Shown here one piece after another: positions 1 through 10,502 of a stretch of 64,000 bases of DNA. Origin of the DNA: Voacanga thouarsii (taxonomy: Eukaryota; Streptophyta; Magnoliopsida; Gentianales; Apocynaceae); the NCBI GenBank assembly GCA_026120185.1, contig JANUWF010001491.1:1178001-1242000 (forward strand). The letters are read 5' to 3'. Below the pieces are notes generated by a model, which saw only the letters and a list, made by a program, of their open reading frames with translations, had not been told where the DNA came from and did no database searches. Within the stretch, counting starts at the first letter, position 1. Each line of letters starts with the position of its first letter. The position numbers and the translations under genes were made by a program.

Positions 1-1162
1 ACTTTCACAAATAAAGTTAGCTCAACTCACTACTACCATGATCCTTGTGTCCCAAGCTTTAATGCCAAATAATAAATAAAAATGGTTTATAAGCTAAGTC
101 TAATTTGATATTTAAAATAATTATTGTTTCGGGAAATAGGTACTAATAAGTTGAAGGTTTGAATCTTGCTAAGAATAATTTAGAGTTTATTTGATTAAGA
201 GTCCTAGGTAGTATTAGGTAAAATAATGATTTATTAATAATTAATTGTTTGAAAATAATTGATAACTAAAATTAGTTGAAAATAAATTTTAATGGGTTTT
301 GATTAAAAGATAATAATTGAAAGATAATAAATTTTAATGATATTTATGAATATAAAACTTACAAAATTAATATTTTACTTATTATGATTATTTAAATAAA
401 AGGCTTTATTTGATATTATTATTATATATAATATCTATATATTTTATTTCTTGAAATAAAAGCTATCATTTATTTGACTAAAATATCCTTATTATATATA
501 ATAATCCAAGTCTACCTTAGTAGCAAAATTATAATATTAAATATTTTATTGATGAAATAAAATTAGCTTAGGGACAACTAGATCATGATAATATTTCTAT
601 TGCTAACCACAATCATGAACATATACTCCACTTCAATTCATCAAATCATCCAAATCATGAATAAAAGTATAGATCTAAATTTACCAAGGCATGATCCAAC
701 CTCTACTAGCATAAACATAATCAAGGCTTTAACAATCATACATGAATATCAATCCTATTAACCGTAGGTGACATAATCTCTAACATACTTGATTACAAAT
801 ACTACTTATGACATGGAGACATGCATTAAACCCTAAAAACACCATACAATCAACCAAGATAACCAACTTATGCATAAATCCCATCTCCATCATATACACA
901 CATTTATTCAAGCTTCAATCTCAACTCATCACAACAATATATGCTCAAATCCTATTCATAATCCATCTCCTACCAATATCATCCTAGAGACATGAAACTA
1001 AAATTAAAAAGGAGGGTTGAAAATTCTTACTTGATTGATAATTACCTTGAAGGAGTTTCGAATGGATCTCAACCCCTAGATGACTAATTCTGTCCAAGAG
1101 AGATGAAGAAAGTATGGCCATTGGTGAAGAATTCATTCGGCCAAGAGGGAGAGGGTATTCGG

Positions 1163-1165
<3 letters not shown>

Positions 1166-1225
<60 letters not shown>
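1166..1225. repeat. (GA)n microsatellite
   Basis: An uninterrupted GA dinucleotide tract of about 60 bp. It sits at the equivalent position of the LTR copies at 5816 and 59290, so it predates the dispersal of the family. Ser-Leu repeat frames across it are an artefact of the tract. Confidence 0.97.
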
Positions 1226-1229
<4 letters not shown>

Positions 1230-2869
1230 AGAGTCCATTAGCATGCTTAAACATATATATGTTCATTAGAGATTGAAGATTAGCGAAGGTGAAGTTGATT
1301 GAATAAACTTACCTTGAAGGTGTTCTTGAGCCTTTACAAAATTTCTGGTTTTTTATCCAAAAGAGCAAGTTGGATTTTAGAGTTTGATGTTAAAAATGGT
1401 GTGGATGGACTCACAGTAGTGAATAGATAAAATCTGGAATTTTTAGAAGAAGTTTGAAGTAATTTGGAGAGGTATTAGGTGAAAGGAAAGAGTAGTTGTT
1501 CTTGGTGTGCTATGTGTTCTTGAAGGTTGAAGAGAATAGAGAGTTTTTGGGATTGGAGGCTGTCGAATTTCTGTAAGGATTAGGGCTGCCGAATTGCTTG
1601 TAGGGTTTCGGAAGATGTTTTTCTAGTTTGGAAGGGAAAAGGAAAGGTTAGTTGTTGAAATCCTTAAAGAATATTTTTGGGAAGCAAATTTGGAAACTAA
1701 ATATGACAAGAATATCTTTGATTATTGGAGAACTTTTGGGAGGCTGCCATGGCCGACTGCTTGTGCAGTATTTCAGCTGGATGGAAGCTGGTTGAAGGAG
1801 GCTAAGGGTGGCCAAAAGTAAGGAGTATAATGGTGGAGGAAAGGTTTGGTTGTTTAAGGAATATTTTATGGAAGGTTGCTAAATTATGTGGCTGGAATTT
1901 TGGTAACTAATCAAGCATGATTGCAGAGATTTGTTGGAGAGATTTTTGGGTAGCCATGTCTGAATTTCGTGCAGTAGCTTAGGGAGGACAATGGATTTCA
2001 GCTCATGGCTGTTTAAGGAGGGTTTGTGCAGAAGAAAGCTGAGGTTTTAGCTAGGGATGAATTAGGAAACAAAGCTAGAAAGTTTTCCTGCACAGAATTT
2101 TCTCAAGGCTGGAATTTTCTGGGCAGTTTTCGGCTGCCATTTTCTAGTCAGCTTGTAGAGAGTTTGAAGGGGTTTTTAGGGGTCTTTCAAGGCTGGTTTC
2201 CAGCCTTCTTTATGGAGGAAAAATGTGGCTAAGATGCTGAACAAAAACTGAAAGAAAATAGCTTGGTTTCAGACCTCCAAAGTTGCAATTTTGCCCAGGG
2301 ATTTTTCTAGTTTTGCATAGGTTTTGTGTAGTTCGAAAATGGCCAGAAAAATTCAGGTTCCAAGCTGATCAAAAGGGCCATTTTCTGGCAGCATTTGGGA
2401 GGGAATAATGGCTGAGAATTTCAACACCTTGAAGGCATAAGAAGCTGAAAATTTTTCAGTTCTATGCATGAAGGAAAATGAATCTAGCTAGAGTGAAGTT
2501 TTAGAGAGTTCACTGGGGAAATTAATTCACTTGAAATCTTTCCTCCTCTTCCATTGTTTCGGTCCATAAGATGTCTTTCTCTAAGACATTTTGAACCTTC
2601 AAAGCCACAGCACATTGCTGGAATTTTCCTAGAATAAAATTGGCTTGAACAAATTGAACATCCTAATGGATTGAGAAATAGGAAAATTAATGATCAAGAG
2701 GAAATGAATTCCCTTAGGAATTTTGTGTAGGGCAAAAGAGTTGGATTAGGATACTCCTATCATGTCTCTCTTAGGACAACATCTCTACCCTACTCCAAAA
2801 CACATAAGGCCGAAAATAACACTTCCCAAGAAAAAAATAAAATTTAATCAAGTTAAAACTCCTATGATA

Positions 2870-2923
2870 GAATTTGAACCCAAGACCTCAAGAATTAATT
2901 CCATAGCTCTAACCACTAAACCA
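2870..2923 (-). promoter_or_regulatory. tRNA-like A box/B box module in GL1 3' LTR
   Basis: On the minus strand an A-box match TGGTTTAGTGG (2923-2913) is followed, 43 nt start to start, by a B-box match GGTTCAAATTC (2880-2870). This is the spacing found in tRNA genes. The D-arm positions can pair with wobble (G10-C25, T11-G24, T12-A23, T13-G22), but the acceptor arms do not pair, so this is not a functional tRNA gene. A T-run follows shortly downstream. The module is about 250 bp inside the LTR. Confidence 0.7.
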
Positions 2924-3176
2924 CAACAACTCTTGTTCTTATTTTCTCTCTAAAAATATTTTCCTATTCAATCCTTAAGCTATCACCATTTTTCCACCTC
3001 AAGCAAAAATTACCATTTTTCCCTTCTCACTCAATAATCATAATCAAGCCCTCTAGACTATAAAACACAAATTCAATGCACATAAAATCATATAAAAATA
3101 TATTTAAACATGCAATAAAGTATGATATGCATCCCAACCCCCTTACTCTAAGGTTGGTTTCGACTGGGGTTTCACA

Positions 3177-3401
3177 ATCTATATCAATCTCCTCATCTTC
3201 ACTGTCAATAACTAAGTCTATCACAGGTATTGGGGGTGGCTAATTGATTAGGACCTCATCGCCACTGCTATCATCCGAGGGAATAATTGGCTACGGTGCA
3301 AGCTGAGGTGCAGGCTGAAGCACTGGAAGGTCTTCTGGGTAGATAGGAATGGGAGGATGCCATTGCTGCCCTTTCCTTGCAGTTCTAAGCATTCTAACCA
3401 T
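3177..3401 (-). pseudogene. gag: gag-leader remnant in GL1 interior
   Basis: An ATG at 3401 on the minus strand opens a 36-codon frame (3401-3291) starting MVRMLRTARK and rich in Pro. After the stop the same frame continues through another stop into an acidic stretch ending SEDEEIDID immediately before the LTR start. The acidic end resembles EEEEVDIDD in the interior of element F (13289-13432), and both lie shortly after the primer site, so this is probably the N-terminal part of gag. What the peptide does is unknown. No purine-rich tract sits next to the 3' LTR, so the present interior looks like a deletion or recombination product. Confidence 0.5.
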
Positions 3402-3486
3402 CCTATAGCTTGAAGAAGACAGGCTAGATAAAATATTTAAACCTAGAATAACAAAACATATACTATCAATATTTGCCTAAGCCAAG

Positions 3487-3498
3487 GCTCTGATACCA
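3487..3498 (-). other. Primer-binding site, initiator-Met tRNA (GL1)
   Basis: On the minus strand the 12-mer TGGTATCAGAGC, complementary to the 3' end of plant initiator-Met tRNA, lies two bases after the LTR end at 3501. This fixes the element's orientation and its 5' LTR boundary. Confidence 0.93.
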
Positions 3499-3543
3499 CT
3501 TATAATACCCCACTACTTAGGCCCAGCAGGGCCGGGGATGTCG

Positions 3544-3564
3544 CCCCGTCCAAATGACAAGGGG
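3544..3564 (-). other. Conserved U5 hairpin (GL1)
   Basis: Stem arms CCCC and GGGG enclose a GTC/GAC inner stem, 43 nt from the LTR 3' end. The equivalent hairpin occurs in four other LTRs of this window. Confidence 0.65.
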
Positions 3565-5813
3565 TCTTTATAACTAGGTCACAAAAAAAAAAAAACAATA
3601 CTTTAAAATCGAACTTATTACAACCCAAAAATTGAGGAACAAATCCAAAATAAATTGTTTACTATCATCTCTCAAAACAATACATAACATAAATAACATA
3701 GAGTCTTCAAAGCAAGCAACAAATCTAGCTATTCATCTCCATAGCAGGATCGACCTGAAAACACGACATAGAAGGTGATGAGATAAAAATCTTAGTATGC
3801 TCGTGTGTGCTTTAAGTGTTCCAGATAAAACAGTTCGTATATGCAAGTTGTAAAAATTGTATAAGAGAGTACTGGCAAGTAATAAATAAGGTTAAAAATA
3901 AAGAGTGGCATTTTGCTTTCCAAACCATACATGTGCATAATAAATACAACCACTCAAATGGGTGGCCATGTGTTACCACACGTTGGGCCCTATAACCATA
4001 TAACGGTCAGAAATACCACACTTTGTGCAGACTGACAAAATGGTAGGTGATCGACCTACCGGGTGAGATACTCATCATTTTCAACAACCAAACTTACCGA
4101 TTGTCCACTCCAGAAACGCACAGTCCACATGACTGAAACTTGCTAGCTCGGACTTGCATGACCTACTGGACTGGCATCCTATCTAGGAAGGACTCACCTC
4201 TTAAAGGTGGCCACCTATTGAGAGACTTACCCTAACCCTTCAAAGATTAGTCCTCGTAATCTACCCTTATTAAGTACTCAACGCTGATTGTCCCACTTGG
4301 GAGAAAACTGATAAAACATTACTTTATTTGGAAATAGCAATTAAGGATTTCTAAAATTCGTATAAAAGTTGGTTTTTAGAAAGAGTTTAGTGTTTGTACA
4401 AAACTGCTTGTTTGATTTTCAAATGATTTGTTTGACTGAACAAGAATGGAAACAGTCCTTAATTGCCTTTACAAAATGAGTATCCATACACTTCGCGTTT
4501 GGCTTGCCATAGTAACCATTTTGTCTTCAAATAAGTTTATGTAGGAGCTTACCTGATCCTTTGCTTGATCAAAATCAAGAATCTTCCAAAGCTGACCTAA
4601 CCCCGCCTGGGGTAAACACAAGTCATATGGTTATACTCAAGCTATATTCGATTCCACAAATAATCCTAGTTCAACTTATTACAATTATGACTCAATGTCC
4701 TAAGCTTTAAGCCTAGACGATAAAGGCTTTTATAAAATAAGACTAGCTTTAAAATAACTAAGGGTAGTAAAATGATTACTAAGAAGTTATAGGCTCGAAT
4801 AATAAATCTTAAGTGTTGTTGTTAATAAATAAACTAGGGTTTCATTGGTGAAGAATCCCAAGTTCCAAGTGATATTAATAAATGGTCATTCTTAAATAAT
4901 AATTTTAAAGTAAATATTATATTATTACTAATCTCTTAATTAATAATTAATAGATAGAAAATAAGTAAAATTAATAATAAATACATTTTATTAAATCTTG
5001 ATTAGCAAATAAATATGATATTTATGAATATATGGTCTACAAGATTAATATTTTACCTATTATTATTATTATTTATATAAAAGATTTTATTTATTGTTAT
5101 TATCATATATAAATATTTATATATTACAAAAGATATTATTTATTTGTCTAAAATATCACTATTTCATTTAATATTCCAATTCCAACACTTCTTAGGGTTT
5201 TCGAAAACTTTGGAGGAAAATATAGTATTAATTTTAATTATCGTAATAAAAATGACTAACTAAAATAACTTAGGATCAACAAGGTCATGATCATAATTTT
5301 CCTATTGCTAACAAGAATCATGAACATATACCCCAACATTAATCAACAAACTATCCTATTCATGAATAAAGGCTTAAATCCATACTTACTATCACATAGC
5401 CAAATCTCTACTAAGCATAATCATACTCATGGCTTCAATGAAAATAAGAACATAATACCCTATTCACCAAAGGTGACATAATATCTAGCATGCTTAAATA
5501 TTCATACTCACTTAAGACATGAAGAACATGCATCGATGCACAAGGACTTTCATAAAGCTTAACCATGGCCAAACATTCTCATGCTCCAATCTCAACTCCT
5601 TCATACATAAGCATATACTCAATCCCCAATCATATTCTATCCCTTTCTATCAACAACTAAGAGGCATAACTTTAGAATTGAAAAGAAGGTTAAAGAGAAA
5701 TACTTGGTTGATGACTATCTCGATGAAGATTTAAGGAGATCCACACGCATGAGAGGCTTGAACCGTCCAAGAGAGGAGAAGGAAAACGGCCATGGTTGTA
5801 GCAACCATTTCAG

Positions 5814-5815
<2 letters not shown>

Positions 5816-5853
<38 letters not shown>
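5816..5853. repeat. (GA)n microsatellite
   Basis: GA tract of about 38 bp in the GL1 5' LTR, orthologous in position to those at 1166 and 59290 but of different length. Confidence 0.97.
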
Positions 5854-5857
<4 letters not shown>

Positions 5858-7438
5858 TAGTATGACATGTTAAAGATTGAAGGGAAGAAGAAGAACAAAA
5901 GTTGTTCTTGGTTACCTTGATGATGTTCTTGAGACTTGAAGGAAAATTTAGGTTTTTTATCCGATTGCAAATTTTTGTTTTCGAGATTTGATGTTATAAA
6001 ATCCAAAAATGGACTCTAGGGACTATGTAGGGGTGTTCTAGAATTTTTGGGAGGGATTGGAGGTATTTAGAGTGGTCTTAGGCTTGAAGAAAGGTAGTGT
6101 GTGTTCTTGGTGAAAATGGAGAGAATTGGAGAGAAGTGCTTGGACGAAATTGTTGAAGGGGTTGGCCGAATGATTGAGGAGGTTCTGGGATTTTGATTTT
6201 TAGATTAGAGGGAAGAGAGAAATCTGGTTGTTTGAAATTCAAATGGAGAAATTTATAGAGTGTTTTAAGGTCAAAGATAAGGTAATGATGTTTGATTGAT
6301 GGAGGTTCCATGGAGCTACAATGGAGCCGGCTGGTTTGTTGTGGTTTGCTGAAATGAATGAGGGTTGAAGGAGCTATAAGGCTGGCCAAAATTCTGAGTT
6401 CAATGGTGGGAGAATTTCTGGTTTTTGGAAGCTTAATCCAAGGGTGTTTTCATGGGGCAATTGCTGGAATTTTTGAACTTCAAATGGAAGTTTGATTGGA
6501 GTGATTGTAGGAGAAATTTGAGGAGTGGCTATGGAGTCTAATCGTGTAAGGTCAGTGGAAGGGGCAATGGAGTCTAGTTCATGGCTGAACAAAGGTAAAC
6601 TCACAGAAGATTGAGGTGATTTTCGGACAAGGCTTGAAGAGGGAGCAAGGCTGGAATTTTCTAGTTGAGATTCGAATTATTTGCTAGAATTTGCTGTGCA
6701 GTTTTTTTGCAAGGTTCCAGTCGATTTTTAGAGGGTTTGGAGAGGTATTTGAGGGTCCTTTAAGGCTAGTTTCCAGCCTTCAATATGGAGTAAAACTAAA
6801 GGTAATTTACTGGTTTGAAGGGTAGAAGAAACAACTTGTTTTTGGTCTGCTATGCGTCAAAGCTGTCCAGAATTTTTTTCTGGTTTTCGCAGCTTTGTTT
6901 AGCCCAGTTTTTGGTAAAGAATTTCAGTCTTCAAGCTGAGTGAGTTGGCCATTTTTATAGCAAAAATTGAGAAAGGAAGATGTCTAAGGTTTTCAAAAGC
7001 TAGGCTACCCAAGAATCTAGAAAATTTTCAGATTTCTTCCATGAAAAAGATGAACACTATGGAGTGGAGTTTGAAGGTCCAACCATAGAGATTAATTTCT
7101 CTTGGAAATCTTGCTTAACTCTTTCCCTATTTTTAGTCTAATCTCCAACCTCTAAGAATTATTTTCGAAATCTAAAGGCAAATAAACCTTGCTGAATTTT
7201 CTGGAATTAAAACATAGATTTGGATAAATTGAATAAATTTAATTGGTAAGGAATTTAGGGTAAGCTATGAAATAAAAGGACATGAATCCCTTAAGAATAC
7301 TTTTTAGGACATAAGAATAGGATTAGGACATTCCCTTCATAACTCCCCTAGGACAACTCTCCTATTTTTACTTATGGAATGCAAGGGACGAAAATTCCAC
7401 CTTAAATTAAAATAATCATGACAAAAGTTTAAATGATG

Positions 7439-7492
7439 GAATTTGAACTCAAGACCTTAGAGATTAATTCCAAGGCTCTAACTCCTAAACCA
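7439..7492 (-). promoter_or_regulatory. tRNA-like A box/B box module in GL1 5' LTR
   Basis: On the minus strand TGGTTTAGGAG (7492-7482) is a weakened A box, and AGTTCAAATTC (7449-7439) a B-box match, again 43 nt apart. It lies about 270 bp inside the LTR, matching the copy at 2870-2923. A TTTT run follows within about 30 nt. Confidence 0.6.
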
Positions 7493-7659
7493 CAAAAACC
7501 CTTATTCTTATTTTTTCTCCCAGATATTCTTCCTATTTAATCCCCAAGCTATCTTCCTATTTTGACCTCAAGCAAAAATTACCATTTTACCATTCCTACT
7601 CACTAAGCATAACTAAGCCTTCTAGACTATAAATCATAATTCTAAAGTATATAAAATTA

Positions 7660-7661
<2 letters not shown>

Positions 7662-7694
<33 letters not shown>
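7662..7694. repeat. (AT)n microsatellite
   Basis: AT dinucleotide tract of about 33 bp near the start of the GL1 5' LTR. The other LTR copies lack this expansion. Confidence 0.95.
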
Positions 7695-7696
<2 letters not shown>

Positions 7697-7765
7697 TCAT
7701 GCAAGAAAATATGATATACATCCCAACCCCATTACTCTAGGGTTGACTTTAGGTGGGGTTTCACA

Positions 7766-8339
7766 CCCTAGATCATTAGATTATCTAGGGAAACGTAATT
7801 AAGTAGAGTCATACACCCAACGTACAAGGTTGTTAGCCTTGCGATAAGTCTTCACCTAACATACATATAAGTGTATATGTCCACCTTCACCAGACCACCA
7901 AATTATACTTAAGTCTTATGGTACTCATCCACGAAGTTGACACGATAAATCAATATTTATTTATTTTAGTACTTTATTAAAGATTATTATCGTGTGATCT
8001 AGTTCTACGTATTGCAAAATATGCTTAAACCATTAGCATGAGTGGACTACTCATTGGTTATAGGTAAACCATTACCTATTTAGAAACCTTCGTGTAATGA
8101 TCTAGCCTTGATAAAGTGTCCCAGCTTCATCAATTGATCAAGAATAATTTTTCCCTTTTGTGATAGTAGACCATAAATTGCACCTTACTATGAAAATATC
8201 ACCGAATCACGTAGATTACTTACTAACACACTTAGACTTTAATTTGCAAAAATATCTAAACAAATTACCAAGAATGAAATATTTTTATTAATTTTCAAAA
8301 AACAGAAATACGTAGTGATTTTGGGTATACATTCCAACA
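7766..8339 (-). repeat. Copia D 3' LTR, truncated
   Basis: On the minus strand the LTR begins TGTTGGAATGTATACCC right after the polypurine tract and runs 574 bp until it is interrupted by GL1. No coding frame is seen in it. Confidence 0.8.
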
Positions 8340-8348
8340 GTCTCCCAT
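8340..8348 (-). other. Polypurine tract of copia D
   Basis: Minus-strand ATGGGAGAC directly abuts the LTR start TGTTGGAAT. This is the usual arrangement for plus-strand priming in copia elements. Confidence 0.8.
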
Positions 8349-9563
8349 AGTACTAAACAGACTATAATAGTCTATATACGTCTACCGCTATGACGTCCAA
8401 GTGTCTTTTGAATACCTTCTCCGTTAATGGCTTGGTAAATAGATCCGCCTAATTATTTACAGAGGAAATCTAATCAGCCACGATCTCCCGTCTCTGGATG
8501 AACTTCCTGATTATGTGATACTTCCTCTTAATGTATTTGCCATTCCTATAGTTCCTTGGTTCCTTGCATTGTGACACTACTCCAGAATTGTCAATATACT
8601 TCCATAATTAACACAGATTATTTGCAGAGGAAATTTGATCAACCATGATCTCCCATCTCTGGATGAAGTCTCAGATCGGGTGATACTTCCTCTCAATGTG
8701 TTTGCCCTTCCTATGGTTCCTCGGTTCCTTACATTATGACACAACTCCAAAATTGTCACAATACATAGTAATAGGCTGGCCCATTTGTGGCACAACTCCA
8801 AGTTTTGTGAGGAACTTTTGGAGCCTAACCTCTTCTTTTGAAGTTTCTAAAGCTACCAAATACTCAACTTCCACGTTGGAATTAGCAATATAAGATTGTT
8901 TAACAGTCTTCCATGAAATAGCCTCTCCAAACAAAGTGAAAACATATCCAACAGTGGATTTTTTTTCCTCTTTATCTGCCTAGAAATCTAACTCAGTGTA
9001 ATCGGTAGGAATCAAATCATTAGTTCTGTAGACAAATATATAATCCCTTGTTACTTTAAGGTATTTTAGTATATGCTTTACAGCTTTCTAATATTCTTCC
9101 CTAGGGATTGACTGACATCTGCTAATCGTGCCTACGACAAAGCAGATATTTGGTCTTGTACGAAGCATAGCATACATAAGACTTCGCACTGTGAAAGCAT
9201 AGGGAATCCTAGTTATGCTTTCATTTTCTTCTTGTGTCTTAGGACATTGTTTGGAAGATAATGTCATTCCTTGCCTAAAGGGTATGATTAACCCTTTGCA
9301 CTAATCGATGCTAAACTTAGCTAATATCTTGTCAATATAAGCAGTTTGGGATAAGCCTAACATTTTTTGCGTATCTCTAGAAAGCTTAATACCAAGAATG
9401 TAGCTAGCTTCTCCCATATCCTTCATGCTAAATTGACTTGATAGCCAAACCTTTATAGATAATAATGTCCCTACATCATTTCTATTGAGTAGAATAGCAT
9501 TTACATAAACAAATACCATAAAGGACACATTGTTCCTATATGACTTCCTATATACATATGGTT
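8349..9563 (-). pseudogene. pol: Copia RT C-terminus and RNase H, decayed
   Basis: Reading on the minus strand, 9528-9301 encodes the RT palm and thumb end: the catalytic YVDD is YVNA, followed by the copia-typical SQFSMKDMGEASYILGIK. Next come SLMYAMLRTRPN-like and ILKYLK motifs around 9200-9050. RNase H follows at 8934-8734, with ISWKTVKQSYIANSNVEVEY. Stops and frameshifts break the frame, so no product is expected. The RNase H C-terminal segment is present twice (see 8452-8766). In a live element this part of Pol copies the RNA genome into DNA and degrades the template. Confidence 0.9.
8452..8766 (-). repeat. Tandem duplication inside the RNase H region
   Basis: Two diverged copies of about 150 bp start at 8452 and 8617 (period 165). 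Each encodes the CKEPRN / GKHIERKYH segment. The duplication postdates or accompanies loss of function, since RNase H needs only one copy. Confidence 0.85.
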
Positions 9564-9862
9564 TGTAATACCCCGTCTAAAGCCTAACCTTAGAATAGAG
9601 AATGAGGGTGCATTGCATAACATCTTGCAATAACATTTAAATTTTGATAGTGATCCGAATTACTTTATAGTTGTGTGTATAAGGATATATGTATTTGTTC
9701 TTATACTTATTTGTGTCTTGGTTCATTTTGGTAAGATAGTAATAACTATTCCCATTGTATGGAGTGCATTGTGCTGTGTTTAGGGTGCTTTGAAGTATGT
9801 GTGATGACTAGAGAGGAGAGTAAAGGCAACTTGTTGGGGAAATAGGAGCATAAGAGTAGTTG

Positions 9863-9916
9863 TAGTCTAGTGGATAAATGTTGGTGTTTATTACCAAGAG
9901 ACCAGAGTTCCAATCC
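9863..9916 (+). promoter_or_regulatory. tRNA-like A box/B box module in element F LTR
   Basis: TAGTCTAGTGG (9863-9873) matches the A box and AGTTCCAATCC (9906-9916) the B box, 43 nt apart, about 300 bp from the LTR start. A run of T follows within about 40 nt. It keeps the same spacing as the modules in the GL1-type LTRs although the surrounding LTR is strongly diverged. Confidence 0.65.
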
Positions 9917-10317
9917 TAACTCTTCTAAAATTATTTTCTATTTTTTCCCTTTTTGTTCCTAAAAACAGCTTGTAGAACTACTTTTTACCTTATGGTAATT
10001 ATTCATGAATTTGTAAAAATTATTTCCCTTATTTTCTGGCCTCAAAAGATTTATGTAGGAAAAACTGTTGTTGTTTGTAATTTAGTTTCCTTCTTCCAAA
10101 ATATTCATACGGTGTTTTGTTATTAATTATTGTGAAAATAAATAGAAAAAAATATATAAAAATGGTGTTTTCTCTTCTTCTTTTTTTTTTTTTAAGTTGA
10201 AATCTAAAAGGATTTTATTTTTTCTAAATAATTTCATTCGTTAAAAATAGTATTTAAGAAAAGTCCTTTGAAAATTTTGAAATCTAATAAAAGATTTAAG
10301 AATATTTGCATCAAAGC

Positions 10318-10502
10318 CTTGGTCGACTGGTGCAAAGCCTCGGGAGGCTAGTCTATAGCTGCCAGTGCATAGCCAGGCACGGCTATGCACACTCGATGCC
10401 TGGCTTAGCTCAGCGCATGGCCAGGTACGACTCGCTAGGTCTTGCCCAGCTATGTCTGGGCAGCACCTGGGCATAGACAAGCTAGGCCTAGGCAGCACCT
10501 TA
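10318..10502 (+). repeat. GC-rich repetitive island in element F LTR
   Basis: A GC-rich block in AT-rich surroundings, built of imperfect repeats around GCCAGGCACGGC, CCAGGTACG and GGGCAGCACCTGGG. Similar islands occur in the LTRs of other elements here. The two overlapping open frames through it are a product of its base composition. Confidence 0.7.

Larger units (their letters stand above)
1..3176 (-). repeat. GL1 3' LTR, incomplete at window start
   Basis: The sequence aligns by eye with 3501-7765 and 56970-61234. Shared landmarks, from the LTR start downwards, are the CCCC-rich terminus, the tRNA-like module at 2870-2923, the G-rich transcribed stretch around 1300-2500 and the GA tract at 1166-1225. 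Small open frames inside (for example 2026-2232) have no family resemblance and are not conserved between LTR copies, so they are not called as genes. Confidence 0.85.
1..7765 (-). mobile_element. GL1: giant-LTR Ty3/gypsy-type element with almost no interior
   Basis: Two homologous LTRs in minus orientation flank only 324 bp. The 5' LTR is complete (3501-7765). The 3' LTR (1-3176) is cut by the window start, about 1.1 kb short. Both LTRs start, on the minus strand, with TGTGAAACCCCA-type sequence and carry a GA microsatellite about 2.0 kb from that start. The interior holds a 12-nt initiator-Met primer site and a short acidic gag-like remnant; there is no protease, RT, RNase H or integrase. 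The LTR matches the 3' LTR of the chromovirus at 56970-63345 in length and landmarks, so GL1 is probably a derivative of that family. The element sits against a copia LTR at 7766. The TSD cannot be checked because the other end lies outside the window. Confidence 0.85.
3501..7765 (-). repeat. GL1 5' LTR, complete, 4265 bp
   Basis: On the minus strand it runs from TGTGAAACCCC (7765) to GGGTATTATA (3501), which is the decayed form of the family's GGGTGTTACA end. It is bounded by the primer site on one side and a copia LTR on the other. It contains the U5 hairpin (3544-3564), a GA tract, an AT tract and the tRNA-like module. Its length equals that of the LTR at 56970-61234. The small open frames inside (for example 6078-6389 and 6374-6604) are not conserved between copies. 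Confidence 0.9.
7766..9563 (-). mobile_element. Copia D: 3' end of a decayed Ty1/copia element
   Basis: Minus-strand remnants of RT and RNase H are followed by a polypurine tract and the start of a 3' LTR. The LTR is cut at 7766 by GL1, and the RT is cut at 9563 by element F. Gag, protease and integrase lie outside the retained piece. It resembles copia A and B in the RT region. Confidence 0.88.

Noticed and set aside
984..1266. Open frames with long Ser-Leu repeats on the minus strand
   Set aside because: They are translations of the (GA)n microsatellite in a LTR; the tract length differs between LTR copies and there is no conserved protein.
2026..2232. Open frame of 68 codons in the GL1 3' LTR
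   Set aside because: Not conserved in the homologous LTRs at 3501-7765 and 56970-61234, and not similar to any family I know.
6078..6604. Two overlapping open frames on the minus strand in the GL1 5' LTR
   Set aside because: No recognisable domain, biased composition, and absent as open frames from the other LTR copies.
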